Notes: generated by a model from the sequence alone, not told the origin. Counted from the stretch's first letter, positions 24,685 to 33,825 are shown. The stretch: DNA of 51,011 nucleotides from an uncultured Pelagibacteraceae bacterium (GCA_902613855.1 CACMIX010000005.1:1-51011), one strand, 5' to 3'. Numbers and translations are program-made.

Positions 24685-25535
24685 TGTCTGCTAAAAATTA
24701 TCTAGCAACATATGCAAAATCTTTTAACTGGGCTGGTTTTTTTTTACCAAAAGATACTTATAAAAAGTGTTCAGCCCTTTACGATTTTTGCAGAGTAGCT
24801 GATAATATTGCAGATGATGAAAACACTATTACAGTCAAAAAAGAGAAATTTAAAAAATTTAAAGATAATTTTGAAAACAAAAATTTTGACGATCCAATAA
24901 TTAAAAATATTTGGGATCTAATTTCTGAATATAATATTTCAATTAACATTATTCATGATTTATTTGACGGTATCAATTCAGATATCAAAGAACAGGTAAA
25001 GTTAACTACAGAAAAAGAGTTATTAATTTATTCTTATCGAGTAGCAGGTACTGTAGGACTAATGATGGCAAAAATACTAAAAGTAAATAAAAAAAATTCT
25101 TTAAAATCTGCAATTGATCTTGGTATCGCTATGCAACTAACAAATATTTCACGAGATGTAATTGAAGATTTTAATAATAACAGGGTCTACATTGATCAAA
25201 ATTTTGAAAATATAAAATCTACAATTGAATTATCAGAAAAATTTTATGAAAATTCTTTTTACTCAATTAAAGAAATCCCCTTAAGTTTTAGATTTTCTAT
25301 TTTAGTTGCAAGAAGAGTTTATAGAAAAATTGGTTATAAAATTTTAAACAAAAAAAACTTTGAAAATTATAAAAAATCAGGAAAAATTTATGTCAATAAT
25401 GTAGAAAAAATAGTTGAAACATTACTTTCAATAATTGATTTACTTAAACTTGTATTAACCAATAATAATGATGATAATATTGAGCATGACCATTATTTAA
25501 TTAATGAAGAAATTAAATTAGATGAGAGAATTTGA
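24684..25535 (+). CDS. crtB: Phytoene synthase
   Basis: Condenses two geranylgeranyl diphosphates to phytoene. The 283 residues show the two Asp-rich substrate sites typical of squalene/phytoene synthases: CRVADNIADDE (about 33-43) and TNISRDVIEDFNNNRVYID. It overlaps crtY by 14 bases. No crtE (GGPP synthase) is in this window, so the substrate must come from a gene elsewhere. Secure call. Confidence 0.95.
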   Translation: MSAKNYLATYAKSFNWAGFFLPKDTYKKCSALYDFCRVADNIADDENTITVKKEKFKKFKDNFENKNFDDPIIKNIWDLISEYNISINIIHDLFDGINSDIKEQVKLTTEKELLIYSYRVAGTVGLMMAKILKVNKKNSLKSAIDLGIAMQLTNISRDVIEDFNNNRVYIDQNFENIKSTIELSEKFYENSFYSIKEIPLSFRFSILVARRVYRKIGYKILNKKNFENYKKSGKIYVNNVEKIVETLLSIIDLLKLVLTNNNDDNIEHDHYLINEEIKLDERI

Positions 25536-26586
25536 CTATATAATTATTGGTGGCGGTTGCGCTGGGTTATCTTTGGCATATGAATTAGAAATTCATGAAA
25601 AATTCAAAAATAAAACATTGGCAATTATTGAACCAAGAGATGATTATAAAAGAGATAAAACCTGGTCTTTTTGGAAGGTTTTTCCACATAACTTTGATGA
25701 TTGTGTAAAAAAAAGTTGGAATAATTTTTCAATAAATACAACATATGAAACAAAATATGTAGATTGCCAATCTACTCCGTATCAGACGATTGATAGTGGT
25801 ATATTTTATGAAAAAATACTTTCAAAACTTAAATTAAATGAAAATATTTATTTTTTTAAAAGTGTTGATCAAATAGATAAATCAAATTCAATTATATTTA
25901 ATAGTGTGCCTAATTTTGAAAATAAAAAAAGTGAGTTGTGGCAACATTTTTGTGGTGTAGAGATAGAAACTCGAAAAGATTTTTTTGATGAAGAAATATT
26001 TAATTTAATGGATTTTAAATGTGATCAAAGAAATAGAGTACATTTTTTTTACACACTCCCCTTTACAAAAAAGACAGCACTTGTTGAAACTACTTGGATA
26101 TCAGAACTAAATAACAGTTCACTAAATGATTATGATGAACAAATTGATGACTACCTATGTAATCATTTAAACTTAAGACAATGTAAAATACATTTTAGAG
26201 AACAAGGAGCCATTCCCCTTTTTAGACAAAAAAATGTTAATAAATCAAATGAAATTAACATAGGATCAGCAGGAGGCATGACTAGATTAAGTACCGGTTA
26301 TACTTTCCTAAATATTCAAGAGCAAAGCAGATACATAAGAAAAAACATAGAAAATATAAAAAACGTAAATCTATTTAAAATTAATTCAAAATATGATTTT
26401 TTAGATAAAATATTATTAAGGGTTCTTAAAAATAATCCTAACGAAATGGGTAATATTTTTTTCAAAGTTTTTAGTTCAAAATCTGAGACAGCCATTAATT
26501 TTTTATCAAATAAAAGCAGTTTTTTTGAAGATTTAGAAATTATTCTTAAAATGCCTAAGTGGAAATTTTTCAAAGAATTAATTTAA
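25522..26586 (+). CDS. crtY: Lycopene beta-cyclase (CrtY type)
   Basis: Cyclises both ends of lycopene to beta-carotene. The 354 residues start with the FAD motif YIIIGGGCAGLSLAYELE, have DKTWSFW, and carry the conserved lycopene-cyclase segments WQHFCGVEIET, EQGAIPLF and GGMTRLSTGYTF. Slightly shorter than many CrtY proteins (about 380-390), but the motifs are in order. It overlaps crtB by 14 bases and is followed by blh after one base. It supplies the substrate of Blh. Strong call. Confidence 0.94.
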   Translation: MREFDYIIIGGGCAGLSLAYELEIHEKFKNKTLAIIEPRDDYKRDKTWSFWKVFPHNFDDCVKKSWNNFSINTTYETKYVDCQSTPYQTIDSGIFYEKILSKLKLNENIYFFKSVDQIDKSNSIIFNSVPNFENKKSELWQHFCGVEIETRKDFFDEEIFNLMDFKCDQRNRVHFFYTLPFTKKTALVETTWISELNNSSLNDYDEQIDDYLCNHLNLRQCKIHFREQGAIPLFRQKNVNKSNEINIGSAGGMTRLSTGYTFLNIQEQSRYIRKNIENIKNVNLFKINSKYDFLDKILLRVLKNNPNEMGNIFFKVFSSKSETAINFLSNKSSFFEDLEIILKMPKWKFFKELI

Positions 26587-26587
26587 T

Positions 26588-27523
26588 ATGAGTAATAAAA
26601 TAAAAAAAATAAATCTAAATCATTCTTTTATTTTTTTTTTATTTTGTAATATATTTTCAATAATAATTTTTAAATTTAGTAATTTAAATATATCGTCCTT
26701 AATATGTTTGCTACTTATATTGATAATAGGTGTTTCGCATGGTGCACTTGATCATTTAAAAGGTAAAAAACTTCTCACAATTTTAAATATTAAAAAATCT
26801 TACATTTTTTATTTATTTTACATATTAATAGCTATCTCAGTTATATTGATATGGACTGTTTTGCCAGGTATTACCTTGATAATTTTTTTGGCAGTTGCCT
26901 CGTTTCACTTTGGTAAAGAAGATACACAATTTTTAATAAATAAAAGTTCAAATTTAATTCCAATACTTTATTTTTTCAGAGGCTTATTGGTTATTATTAC
27001 TCCTTTGTACTTCAATTTTGATGAGACTGTGTCTATATTTAAAATGTTGCTAATTGATAATGAACAATTTTACTCAAGTTTAAGCTTTATTGAAAATTAT
27101 AAAATTATTGAAATAGCTATTAGTTTAAGTGCACTATCTAGTATCATTTTATTTTTAACTGAGTTTAGCTTTAAAAAATTTGCAATTTTATTAGATTTCT
27201 TCTCAATTATAATTTTAAATTATTACTTATCTCCATTAGTTGCATTCACAATTTACTTTTGTTTTTTACATTCTATTAGGCACACAATTTCACTTTCTGT
27301 CGAAATGGATAATATAAATTTAAAAAATGGTTTTAAATTATTCGTCAAAAAAGCTTTTCCATTAACAGTTTTGACTGCTATTTTCAGTTTAGTGGGTCTT
27401 TATTTCCTTAATAATGTCTATGAATTAGATAGTGCGATATTAAAAATAATTTTTATAGGTTTGGCGTCTTTAACCTTTCCACATATATTGCTGGAATATT
27501 TTTTAGAAAAAAATGAAAAATAA
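26588..27523 (+). CDS. blh: Beta-carotene 15,15'-dioxygenase (Brp/Blh family)
   Basis: Cleaves beta-carotene into two retinal molecules. The 311 residues form several hydrophobic helices, and the candidate iron-ligand histidines are placed as in the family: VSHGALDHLKG (about 49-59), ASFHFGKED, LHSIRHTISLS and FPHILLEYF. Its presence with crtIBY means the cell can make retinal, and in marine alphaproteobacteria this is used for proteorhodopsin. The opsin gene is not in this window. It overlaps ispH by 11 bases, tying retinal synthesis to isoprenoid supply. Strong call. Confidence 0.94.
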   Translation: MSNKIKKINLNHSFIFFLFCNIFSIIIFKFSNLNISSLICLLLILIIGVSHGALDHLKGKKLLTILNIKKSYIFYLFYILIAISVILIWTVLPGITLIIFLAVASFHFGKEDTQFLINKSSNLIPILYFFRGLLVIITPLYFNFDETVSIFKMLLIDNEQFYSSLSFIENYKIIEIAISLSALSSIILFLTEFSFKKFAILLDFFSIIILNYYLSPLVAFTIYFCFLHSIRHTISLSVEMDNINLKNGFKLFVKKAFPLTVLTAIFSLVGLYFLNNVYELDSAILKIIFIGLASLTFPHILLEYFLEKNEK

Positions 27524-28457
27524 AGAATTAAAAATCCTATTATCCGCGCCTCGTGGATTTTGCGCAGGTGTTGAAAGAGCAATTGAAATTGTTGAAAAAT
27601 CAATTCAAAAATTTGGTGCGCCAGTTTACGTTCGACATGAAATCGTTCATAACAAACACGTGGTTGACGACCTTAAAAATAAAGGAGCCATATTTGTAGA
27701 AGAGCTTGAAGAAATTAAGGATAAAACTAGACCTGTTATTTTTTCTGCTCATGGTGTTCCCAAAAAAATACCAGAAGATGCAAAAAACTATAAAATGACT
27801 TATGTTGATGCAACATGTCCTTTAGTTTCAAAAGTACATAGAGAAGCGGAAAATCTAAATAAAGCTGGATATCACATTATTTTAATTGGACACGAAAACC
27901 ATCCAGAAGTTGTTGGAACTATGGGGCAGCTCCCAGATGGTGCAGTAAAACTAATTCAGAATGAGTATGAGGCTAAAAATTATCACACTGAAAAATTTGA
28001 TAAAATTGCCTATATAACTCAAACGACTTTATCGGTAGATGACACTAAAGAAATAATAAAAATCTTAAAAAATAAATATCCCTCAATGAAAGAACCAATG
28101 AAGGAAGATATTTGTTATGCAACAACAAATAGGCAGGCTGCTGTAAAGAATATTGCAAAACAATGTGAAATGTTTTTTGTGATTGGAAGTAGAAATTCCT
28201 CAAACTCTGTAAGATTAGTTGAAGTTGCAAAAAAATCAGGATGTGAGAATGCTCACTTAATTCATTCCGAAAGTGAAATTCCATATGATGAAATAGAAAA
28301 GTTTAATACTATAGGTGTATCGTCAGGTGCGTCTGCTCCAGAAATTTTAGTTGAAAATTTTATAAATGCACTCGGAAATAAATTTACTATAAATATAAAT
28401 GAAGTTGAAATAATAAAAGAAAATGTAATTTTTAAAGTCCCCAACAGATTAAATTAG
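27513..28457 (+). CDS. ispH: 4-hydroxy-3-methylbut-2-enyl diphosphate reductase
   Basis: Last MEP-pathway enzyme, making IPP and DMAPP with a 4Fe-4S cluster. The three conserved cluster cysteines appear in SAPRGFCAGVERAIE (near residue 18), DATCPLVSKVH and KEDICYATTNRQ. The usual HEVVHN and SAHGV motifs are present as RHEIVHNKHVV and FSAHGVPKK, as well as ECTTGG-region SNSVRL and GVSSGASAPE. Length 314 is normal. It overlaps blh by 11 bases and starts the ispH-thrB-rnhA group. Secure call. Confidence 0.97.
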   Translation: MKNKELKILLSAPRGFCAGVERAIEIVEKSIQKFGAPVYVRHEIVHNKHVVDDLKNKGAIFVEELEEIKDKTRPVIFSAHGVPKKIPEDAKNYKMTYVDATCPLVSKVHREAENLNKAGYHIILIGHENHPEVVGTMGQLPDGAVKLIQNEYEAKNYHTEKFDKIAYITQTTLSVDDTKEIIKILKNKYPSMKEPMKEDICYATTNRQAAVKNIAKQCEMFFVIGSRNSSNSVRLVEVAKKSGCENAHLIHSESEIPYDEIEKFNTIGVSSGASAPEILVENFINALGNKFTININEVEIIKENVIFKVPNRLN

Positions 28458-29426
28458 ATGGCTGTTTATACAAAAATAGATAAGAATGATATTAAACTAA
28501 TAAATAATAAGTTTGATATTGAAAAAATTATAAACTTTCAAGGAATTAAACAAGGAATTGAGAACACAAATTATTTATTAAAATCAAAAAATAACAAATT
28601 TATCTTAACTATTTTCGAAAAAAGAGTTTCAGAAAAAGAGGTTCCCTTTTTTATGAAACTAATGGATAATTTAAATAGCTCTAGAATAGATTGTCCAAAA
28701 CCTCTGAGAACAAGAAGTAATAGTTATCTAATAAAATTAAAAAAAAAGACTGCCTGTATTGTCTCTTTTTTAGAGGGAAAAGATAAAAAAAAACTTAATA
28801 TCAAAGATTGTTACTCAGTTGGAAAAATTACTGCACAAATGCATTTGGTTACAAAAAAACTAAAACTTTATCGCAAAAACTCAATGGGTATAAAAAATCT
28901 TAATCCTTTACTAAAAAGTATTAAGTTTAAAGGCAATAAATTTTCAAAAATAGATCTTTTTTTGAAAAATAATTTAAAGGATATTAATAAGCATTGGCCA
29001 AAAAAATTACCAAACGGCATTATTCATGGAGACTTATTTATTGATAATATCTTTTTTAAAAAAAATAAACTCTCAGGGATTATAGATTTTTACTTTGCTG
29101 GAAATGATTTTTTTATTTATGAAATTGCAATTTGCATTAATGCGCTATGTTTTGACTTAAAAGGTAAAAAATTTTCAATGAATAAACAGAAAATTAAAGG
29201 TTTAATTAAAGGCTATGAGAGTGTTAAGAAAATTTCTACTAGAGAAAAAAAAGCCATTAATGTCCTGTGTAGAGGGGCGGCTTTGCGTTACTTGTTAACT
29301 AGACTATATGATTATTCCAACACTCCTAAAACAGCTTTGATAAAAATAAAAAATCCTAACGAGTATTATCAAAAACTACTTACTCATAATAGCTTAAATT
29401 ATTATGAAGATTATTTACCCAGATGA
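28458..29426 (+). CDS. thrB: Homoserine kinase (ThrB, APH-fold type)
   Basis: Phosphorylates homoserine in threonine synthesis. At 322 residues it belongs to the aminoglycoside-phosphotransferase-like ThrB found in alphaproteobacteria. It contains QGIKQGIENTNYLL (substrate/ATP loop), the catalytic loop IIHGDLFIDNIFF and the metal-binding GIIDFYFAG. It starts immediately after ispH and overlaps rnhA by 4 bases (ATGA). The ispH-thrB-rnhA order is common in alphaproteobacteria, and thrC lies just downstream on the other strand. Strong call. Confidence 0.93.
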   Translation: MAVYTKIDKNDIKLINNKFDIEKIINFQGIKQGIENTNYLLKSKNNKFILTIFEKRVSEKEVPFFMKLMDNLNSSRIDCPKPLRTRSNSYLIKLKKKTACIVSFLEGKDKKKLNIKDCYSVGKITAQMHLVTKKLKLYRKNSMGIKNLNPLLKSIKFKGNKFSKIDLFLKNNLKDINKHWPKKLPNGIIHGDLFIDNIFFKKNKLSGIIDFYFAGNDFFIYEIAICINALCFDLKGKKFSMNKQKIKGLIKGYESVKKISTREKKAINVLCRGAALRYLLTRLYDYSNTPKTALIKIKNPNEYYQKLLTHNSLNYYEDYLPR

Positions 29427-29848
29427 TAAAAATTTATACAGATGGTTCCTGCATGTCAAATCCTGGAAATGGTGGATGGGCAGCAATAATTAACATGAAT
29501 GGGGAAATTACAAAAATAAGTGGTAATGAAAAAAATACAACAAATAACAGAATGGAACTTATGGCTCCTATTAATGCTTTAAAAAATATAAACTCAAAAG
29601 ATCCAATAGAGATATTTACGGATTCAAAATATGTAAAAAATGGAATAACTGAGTGGATTAATACTTGGGTATTAAATAACTGGAAAACATCAAAAAAAGA
29701 GGATGTTAAAAACAAAGATTTATGGCTTGAATTACATAAATTAAACCAATCCTTAAGTGTAAAATGGAATTGGGTTAAAGCACATGCGGGAGACCCTTTA
29801 AATGAAGAAGTGGATATGTTGGCTAAAAAAGCAGCTAATTTAAATTGA
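29423..29848 (+). CDS. rnhA: Ribonuclease HI
   Basis: Cuts the RNA strand of RNA:DNA hybrids. The 141 residues show the catalytic acids in IYTDGSCMSNPGNGGWAAI (Asp near 6), NRMELMAPINAL (Glu), FTDSKYV (Asp) and VDMLAKKAA (C-terminal Asp), with the active His in KAHAGDPLNE. Start overlaps the thrB stop (ATGA). Its 3' end overlaps the peroxiredoxin gene on the opposite strand by 9 bases. Secure call. Confidence 0.97.
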   Translation: MIKIYTDGSCMSNPGNGGWAAIINMNGEITKISGNEKNTTNNRMELMAPINALKNINSKDPIEIFTDSKYVKNGITEWINTWVLNNWKTSKKEDVKNKDLWLELHKLNQSLSVKWNWVKAHAGDPLNEEVDMLAKKAANLN

Positions 29849-30328
29849 ATCTAAAAAATTTTCTGCAGCTGACATCTCACAGGTCGCTGTATCTTCCTCA
29901 GCTTTTATCTTAGTTGCGATATTATTTTCAACTAGCATAGTATATCTTGCTGATCGCGTTCCTTGACCTCTGTCAAATCTATCAATATCTGCACCAATTG
30001 ATTTGGTAAATTTACAGTATGGATCTGCTGCCATGAAAATTTTGTTTTCTACATTTTGACTGTCACCCCAAGCTTTCATTACATTTGGATCATTTACTGA
30101 AACACAAATAATTTTGGTAATCCCCTTTTTTTTGGCATCTTCAAAATTATTTACATAACCTGGCAAATGTTTAGCTGAACAAACTTTAGTAAAAGCTCCA
30201 GGGACCCCAATAACTATTGTTTTATTATTATTAAACAACTCAGATGTAGATATTTTTTTTGGAGCACCACTTTCGTCTAAATAATAAAATTCTGAATTTG
30301 GAATTTTATCTCCTTCTTTAATCTTCAT
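29840..30328 (-). CDS. Peroxiredoxin (Prx5/AhpE-type)
   Basis: Reduces peroxides with a peroxidatic thiol. The 162 residues carry the Prx5 fingerprint VPGAFTKVCSAKHLPGYV (peroxidatic Cys near 51) preceded by KTIVIG, with GTRSARYTMLVEN later. A second cysteine near the C-terminus (TATCEMSA) could resolve the disulfide. Electron donor (glutathione or thioredoxin) cannot be told. Its ATG overlaps the thrC stop (ATGA) so it is likely co-transcribed with thrC. Near the oxidase genes it would guard against oxidative by-products, an inference from context. Confidence 0.93.
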   Translation of the reverse strand: MKIKEGDKIPNSEFYYLDESGAPKKISTSELFNNNKTIVIGVPGAFTKVCSAKHLPGYVNNFEDAKKKGITKIICVSVNDPNVMKAWGDSQNVENKIFMAADPYCKFTKSIGADIDRFDRGQGTRSARYTMLVENNIATKIKAEEDTATCEMSAAENFLDSI

Positions 30329-31707
30329 TTAATTTTTCCTAAAATATATTGTTTAATTTCTTTGAGATTATTTTCAATTATACCATAATTTTCTTTCTCT
30401 TCCAAAATAAACTTGAGTTCCTCTGGTAAATCAGATTTCAAATTTATTGCCTTTAAAATTGCATCTGGAAATTTACATGGATGAGCAGTTGCAAGAACAA
30501 TATTATTACCTTTTAATTTATGTTTATCAAAGGCACCATAACCTATTGCTGTATGTGGATCTAAAACCATATTAAATTTTTCATAGATACTTTTTATTAC
30601 ATCTAGCGTTTCCTGCTCACTCATTCTTGCCGATAAAAAATCTTGATTAATTTTTTTTAATTTCTCATCGTCGATTGTATATTTACCATTCTGTTTAATA
30701 TTTTTCATATCATCTAAAGTTTGTGAACTATCATGACTATTTAAATCATAAATTAGTCGCTCAAAATTACTTGCAATTTGAATGTCCATACTTGGCGAAA
30801 TAGTTTCAGAGACATTTTCAGCCTCATATTTACCTTTTGAAATAGCTCTATGTAAAATGTCGTTTTGATTTGTGGCTACTATTAATTTATTAATTGGAAG
30901 ACCCAACTTCTTTGCCAAATAACCTGCATATACATCTCCAAAATTTCCAGTTGGTACTGAAAAATTTATTGGCTGATTGTCATCCTCAGCTAAAAAATAA
31001 CAATAAAAGTAATATACACTTTGCGCAATAATCCGGGCCCAATTAATTGAATTAACACCAGACATGTTTATCTGATTAGAAAATTCTTTATCTGAAAACA
31101 TGGATTTAACTAAATTTTGACAATCATCGAAGTTACCTTTTACAGCAATATTGAATACATTCTCATCTTTTCCAGTTGTCATTAATTTTCTTTGGACTGG
31201 TGAAATACGATTATGCGGGTGAAGAACAAAGATATTTAAATTCTTTTTCCCTTTAATTGCATCAATGGCAGCTGCACCAGTGTCTCCTGATGTGGCAACT
31301 ACAATATTTATCTTTTCATTTTCGTTATTCAAATAATATTCATAAAAATTACCCAAGAGTTGCATTGCTACATCTTTAAAAGCTAAGGTTGGACCATGAA
31401 ACAATTCAAGCACAGAGCGGTCACCTACTTTAATAAGATCAATAACATTATCTTTTCTGAAAACTGAGTAGGATTTTTCTATTATTTTACTTAACTCACC
31501 CTCTGAAGTAAAATTACCTATAAATGGATGAATAATTTTTTTTGCTAAATCTGAATAACTTAGTTTTTTAAAATCACTTATTTCAGACTCTGAATATTTG
31601 TGTAAAGTCTCTGGTATAAAAAGACCACCATCATCAGCAAGGCCTTTAATAAAAACATCTTTAAATTCAAAATTTTTTGATTTGTCTCTTGTGCTTATAT
31701 ACTTCAT
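30325..31707 (-). CDS. thrC: Threonine synthase
   Basis: PLP enzyme converting O-phosphohomoserine to threonine. The 460 residues contain the PLP lysine segment HGPTLAFKDVAMQ, the phosphate loop VATSGDTGAAAIDAI, SVPTGNFGDVYAGY and the C-terminal ATAHPCKFPDA. This is the longer fungal/proteobacterial class. Its start directly abuts the surf1 stop, and surf1-thrC adjacency is seen in other alphaproteobacteria. Its partner kinase thrB lies about 1 kb away on the facing strand. Secure call. Confidence 0.96.
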   Translation of the reverse strand: MKYISTRDKSKNFEFKDVFIKGLADDGGLFIPETLHKYSESEISDFKKLSYSDLAKKIIHPFIGNFTSEGELSKIIEKSYSVFRKDNVIDLIKVGDRSVLELFHGPTLAFKDVAMQLLGNFYEYYLNNENEKINIVVATSGDTGAAAIDAIKGKKNLNIFVLHPHNRISPVQRKLMTTGKDENVFNIAVKGNFDDCQNLVKSMFSDKEFSNQINMSGVNSINWARIIAQSVYYFYCYFLAEDDNQPINFSVPTGNFGDVYAGYLAKKLGLPINKLIVATNQNDILHRAISKGKYEAENVSETISPSMDIQIASNFERLIYDLNSHDSSQTLDDMKNIKQNGKYTIDDEKLKKINQDFLSARMSEQETLDVIKSIYEKFNMVLDPHTAIGYGAFDKHKLKGNNIVLATAHPCKFPDAILKAINLKSDLPEELKFILEEKENYGIIENNLKEIKQYILGKIK

Positions 31708-32361
31708 CTAATAATTTTTTTTTCTAAAATATAGATATATTAAAAGGATTGAAATCGCCATTGAAAACCAAGTAATTGCGTACTTTTTATGATTGTTTGA
31801 AATTTTTGCATTGATCACTCTTGGTTTTGGAATTTTATAGTTTCCATTTAAATAAATAATATAATTAGAAAATTTTCTTCCAGTCTGATTAAAAATGTCA
31901 TCTCTATCAAGGGTGAACCAATAATTTTTTTTAATTTCATTTTGGGGCTTAAACATACTTGACTTAGATTGTAACATCAAAGTTCCAAGTATTTCATTTT
32001 GATTTATTTGATTGATTTCTGGTAGATCTTTTTTATCAAAAGGTATCCAGCCTCTGTTAATTAAAAAGTTTTCATTTTCAATCAATATTGGGTTTACTAC
32101 TTCAAACCCAGGTTTTCCTTTTTCATTCAAATTATATAAGTAAATTTGATTATCAAAATCAATTTGACCTGACGTTTTTATTCTTAAATAGTTTTTTTTA
32201 TTAGTTTGAGTTAATTCTACAGGATCATTTTTTAAAGAATTTTCAATTTGATTTATTAAATCTAGCTTCCAATTTAGTCTATAAATTTGCCAAAAACCTA
32301 ATAAAAGAAGAACAAGAATTATAAACCAAACAAATACTGAAAATAAAAATTTATTCTTCAA
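31708..32361 (-). CDS. surf1: SURF1-family cytochrome oxidase assembly protein
   Basis: Assists heme a insertion into subunit I of cytochrome c oxidase. It has two terminal membrane helices: an N-terminal one (FSVFVWFIILVLLLLGFWQI, with the family GxWQxxRL pattern as GFWQIYRL) and a C-terminal one (WFSMAISILLIYLYF). Between lies a periplasmic domain with NPILIENENFLINRGWIP (the SURF1 NRGW motif). No ATG is available; I take TTG at 32361 (217 residues), 11 bases after the coxC stop. A TTG at 32400 inside coxC would give 230 residues. Start is uncertain; family is clear. Confidence 0.88.
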   Translation of the reverse strand: MKNKFLFSVFVWFIILVLLLLGFWQIYRLNWKLDLINQIENSLKNDPVELTQTNKKNYLRIKTSGQIDFDNQIYLYNLNEKGKPGFEVVNPILIENENFLINRGWIPFDKKDLPEINQINQNEILGTLMLQSKSSMFKPQNEIKKNYWFTLDRDDIFNQTGRKFSNYIIYLNGNYKIPKPRVINAKISNNHKKYAITWFSMAISILLIYLYFRKKNY

Positions 32362-32371
32362 GAGTTGTAAA

Positions 32372-33160
32372 TTAACTTCCCCAAATATAAATGGCAGCAA
32401 ATAAGAATAACCAAACTACATCAACAAAATGCCAGTACCAAGCTGCTGCTTCAAATCCAAAATGATGGTCTTTAGTAAAGTGACCTAATTTTCCTCGCCA
32501 TAAACAAACAGCTAAAAATATTGTTCCAACTATTACGTGAAATCCGTGGAAACCCGTAGCCATATAAAAAACTGCTCCATAAATGTGACCTGAATAATCA
32601 AAAGTAGCGTGGTGATATTCGTATGCTTGTAATAAGGTGAAAAAGAAACCAAGAACAACTGTTGCTGTTAACCCTTGAATAAATCCTTTTCTATCACCTT
32701 CTAACAATGAATGATGAGACCAAGTAACTGTAGTTCCAGATAACAATAGTACTAAAGTATTAATTAGAGGGATGTCCCATGGATCAAATGTTTCAATATC
32801 TTTAGGAGGCCAAACATTTCCAACAAACTCATTTGGAAATAAACTGATATCAAAATATGCCCAGAACCAAGCTACAAAGAACATCACTTCTGATGCAATA
32901 AATAATGTCATTCCATATCGGTGATGAATTTGCACTACAGGGGTATGATGACCTTGATGTTCTGCTTCAATCACAACATCTCTGAACCACATATAGGCTC
33001 CATAAATAACTAGTGCTAACCCAAGATACATTCCCCAGGAAACATCGTTATGCATATAAAAAATTGTACCTATGGCTAATACTAAGCATGAAAAAGATAC
33101 GTAAATAGGCCAAGGGCTTGGGTCTACTAAGTGATAGTCGTGTTTTTTTTCAGCTGACAT
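32372..33160 (-). CDS. coxC: Cytochrome c oxidase subunit III
   Basis: Seven-helix structural subunit of aa3-type oxidase. The 262 residues begin with KKHDYHLVDPSPWPIY and contain HQGHHTPVVQIHHRYGMTLF, SEVMFFVAWFWAYF (with the conserved Glu) and, at the C-terminus, AAAWYWHFVDVVWLFLFA. All are standard subunit III landmarks. It lies 9 bases after ctaG and before surf1. Secure call. Confidence 0.97.
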   Translation of the reverse strand: MSAEKKHDYHLVDPSPWPIYVSFSCLVLAIGTIFYMHNDVSWGMYLGLALVIYGAYMWFRDVVIEAEHQGHHTPVVQIHHRYGMTLFIASEVMFFVAWFWAYFDISLFPNEFVGNVWPPKDIETFDPWDIPLINTLVLLLSGTTVTWSHHSLLEGDRKGFIQGLTATVVLGFFFTLLQAYEYHHATFDYSGHIYGAVFYMATGFHGFHVIVGTIFLAVCLWRGKLGHFTKDHHFGFEAAAWYWHFVDVVWLFLFAAIYIWGS

Positions 33161-33169
33161 TTTTTGTGA

Positions 33170-33703
33170 TTATGATTGTTTATAGTATTCTGTCGAGAAA
33201 AAAGTATACGACATAGTTACATCCTGTAAATTTTTTACTGTTGGATCATTTACAAGTTCTGGATCTAAATAAAAAGTCATAACATAAGTTGCTTTTTCTC
33301 CAGCTTTGAGCTCCTGTTTTTCAAAACAAAAACAACCTAATTTACTATAATATTTTCCAAAACTTGAAGGTGAAACATTAAAGCTAGCAACTCCATAAGT
33401 GGTGTCATCACCGTAATTTTCTACTTCAAATTCTATTTTGTTAACTTGACCTACTTTAACATCCATTACATTAGATTTTGCTTTAAAATCCCAGGTAAGA
33501 TTATTAACATTAGTATCAAATCTAACACTTACGATTTTATCTAAAACCATTTTTGGTGGTTCTTTAGAAACTTGAGTTGTTCCCCCAAAACCAGTTACTC
33601 TACAAAATAAATCATAAAGTGGTACAGCGGCGAAAGACATGCCAAGCATTAAGCAGAATATTCCAGCAAGTAGTATAGGAGTTAAAGTTTTTTTCTTCAT
33701 CAT
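33170..33703 (-). CDS. ctaG: Cytochrome c oxidase assembly protein CtaG/Cox11
   Basis: Membrane-anchored copper chaperone that delivers Cu to the CuB site of subunit I. The 177 residues begin with a membrane anchor (ILLAGIFCLMLGMSFAAVPL) leading to YDLFCRVTGFGGTTQ. The copper-binding Cys pair is in KLGCFCFEKQELKAGE. Length and layout match Cox11. The start overlaps the stop of the small membrane ORF by 4 bases (ATGA). Secure call. Confidence 0.95.
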   Translation of the reverse strand: MMKKKTLTPILLAGIFCLMLGMSFAAVPLYDLFCRVTGFGGTTQVSKEPPKMVLDKIVSVRFDTNVNNLTWDFKAKSNVMDVKVGQVNKIEFEVENYGDDTTYGVASFNVSPSSFGKYYSKLGCFCFEKQELKAGEKATYVMTFYLDPELVNDPTVKNLQDVTMSYTFFSTEYYKQS

Positions 33704-33825
33704 ATCTGTCTATCAAAAACTCCAACGTTATATAAAGTAAACACAAACAAGAAAACCATAAAAGCTAAAATTGCTACAGCAGTTAAAATATTTTTTTTTT
33801 TAGTTTTTTTATCAGGTGTCATCAT
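33700..33825 (-). CDS. Small single-helix membrane protein between ctaB and ctaG (CoxF-like)
   Basis: A 41-codon frame that is easily missed. The product MMTPDKKTKKKNILTAVAIL continues into a hydrophobic stretch ending VFTLYNVGVFDRQI, so it has a basic N-terminus and one membrane helix (about 13-31). Its ATG overlaps the ctaB stop by 4 bases and its TGA overlaps the ctaG start by 4 bases, which strongly supports real translation. Small CoxF-type proteins occupy this same slot in other alphaproteobacterial cox operons. I therefore suggest an oxidase-assembly role; sequence alone does not prove homology. Confidence 0.8.
   Translation of the reverse strand: MMTPDKKTKKKNILTAVAILAFMVFLFVFTLYNVGVFDRQI

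Noticed and set aside
23224..28457. Search for a proteorhodopsin or crtE gene in the retinal region
   Set aside because: No seven-helix opsin with a retinal-lysine motif and no prenyl synthase with DDxxD motifs was seen in this window.
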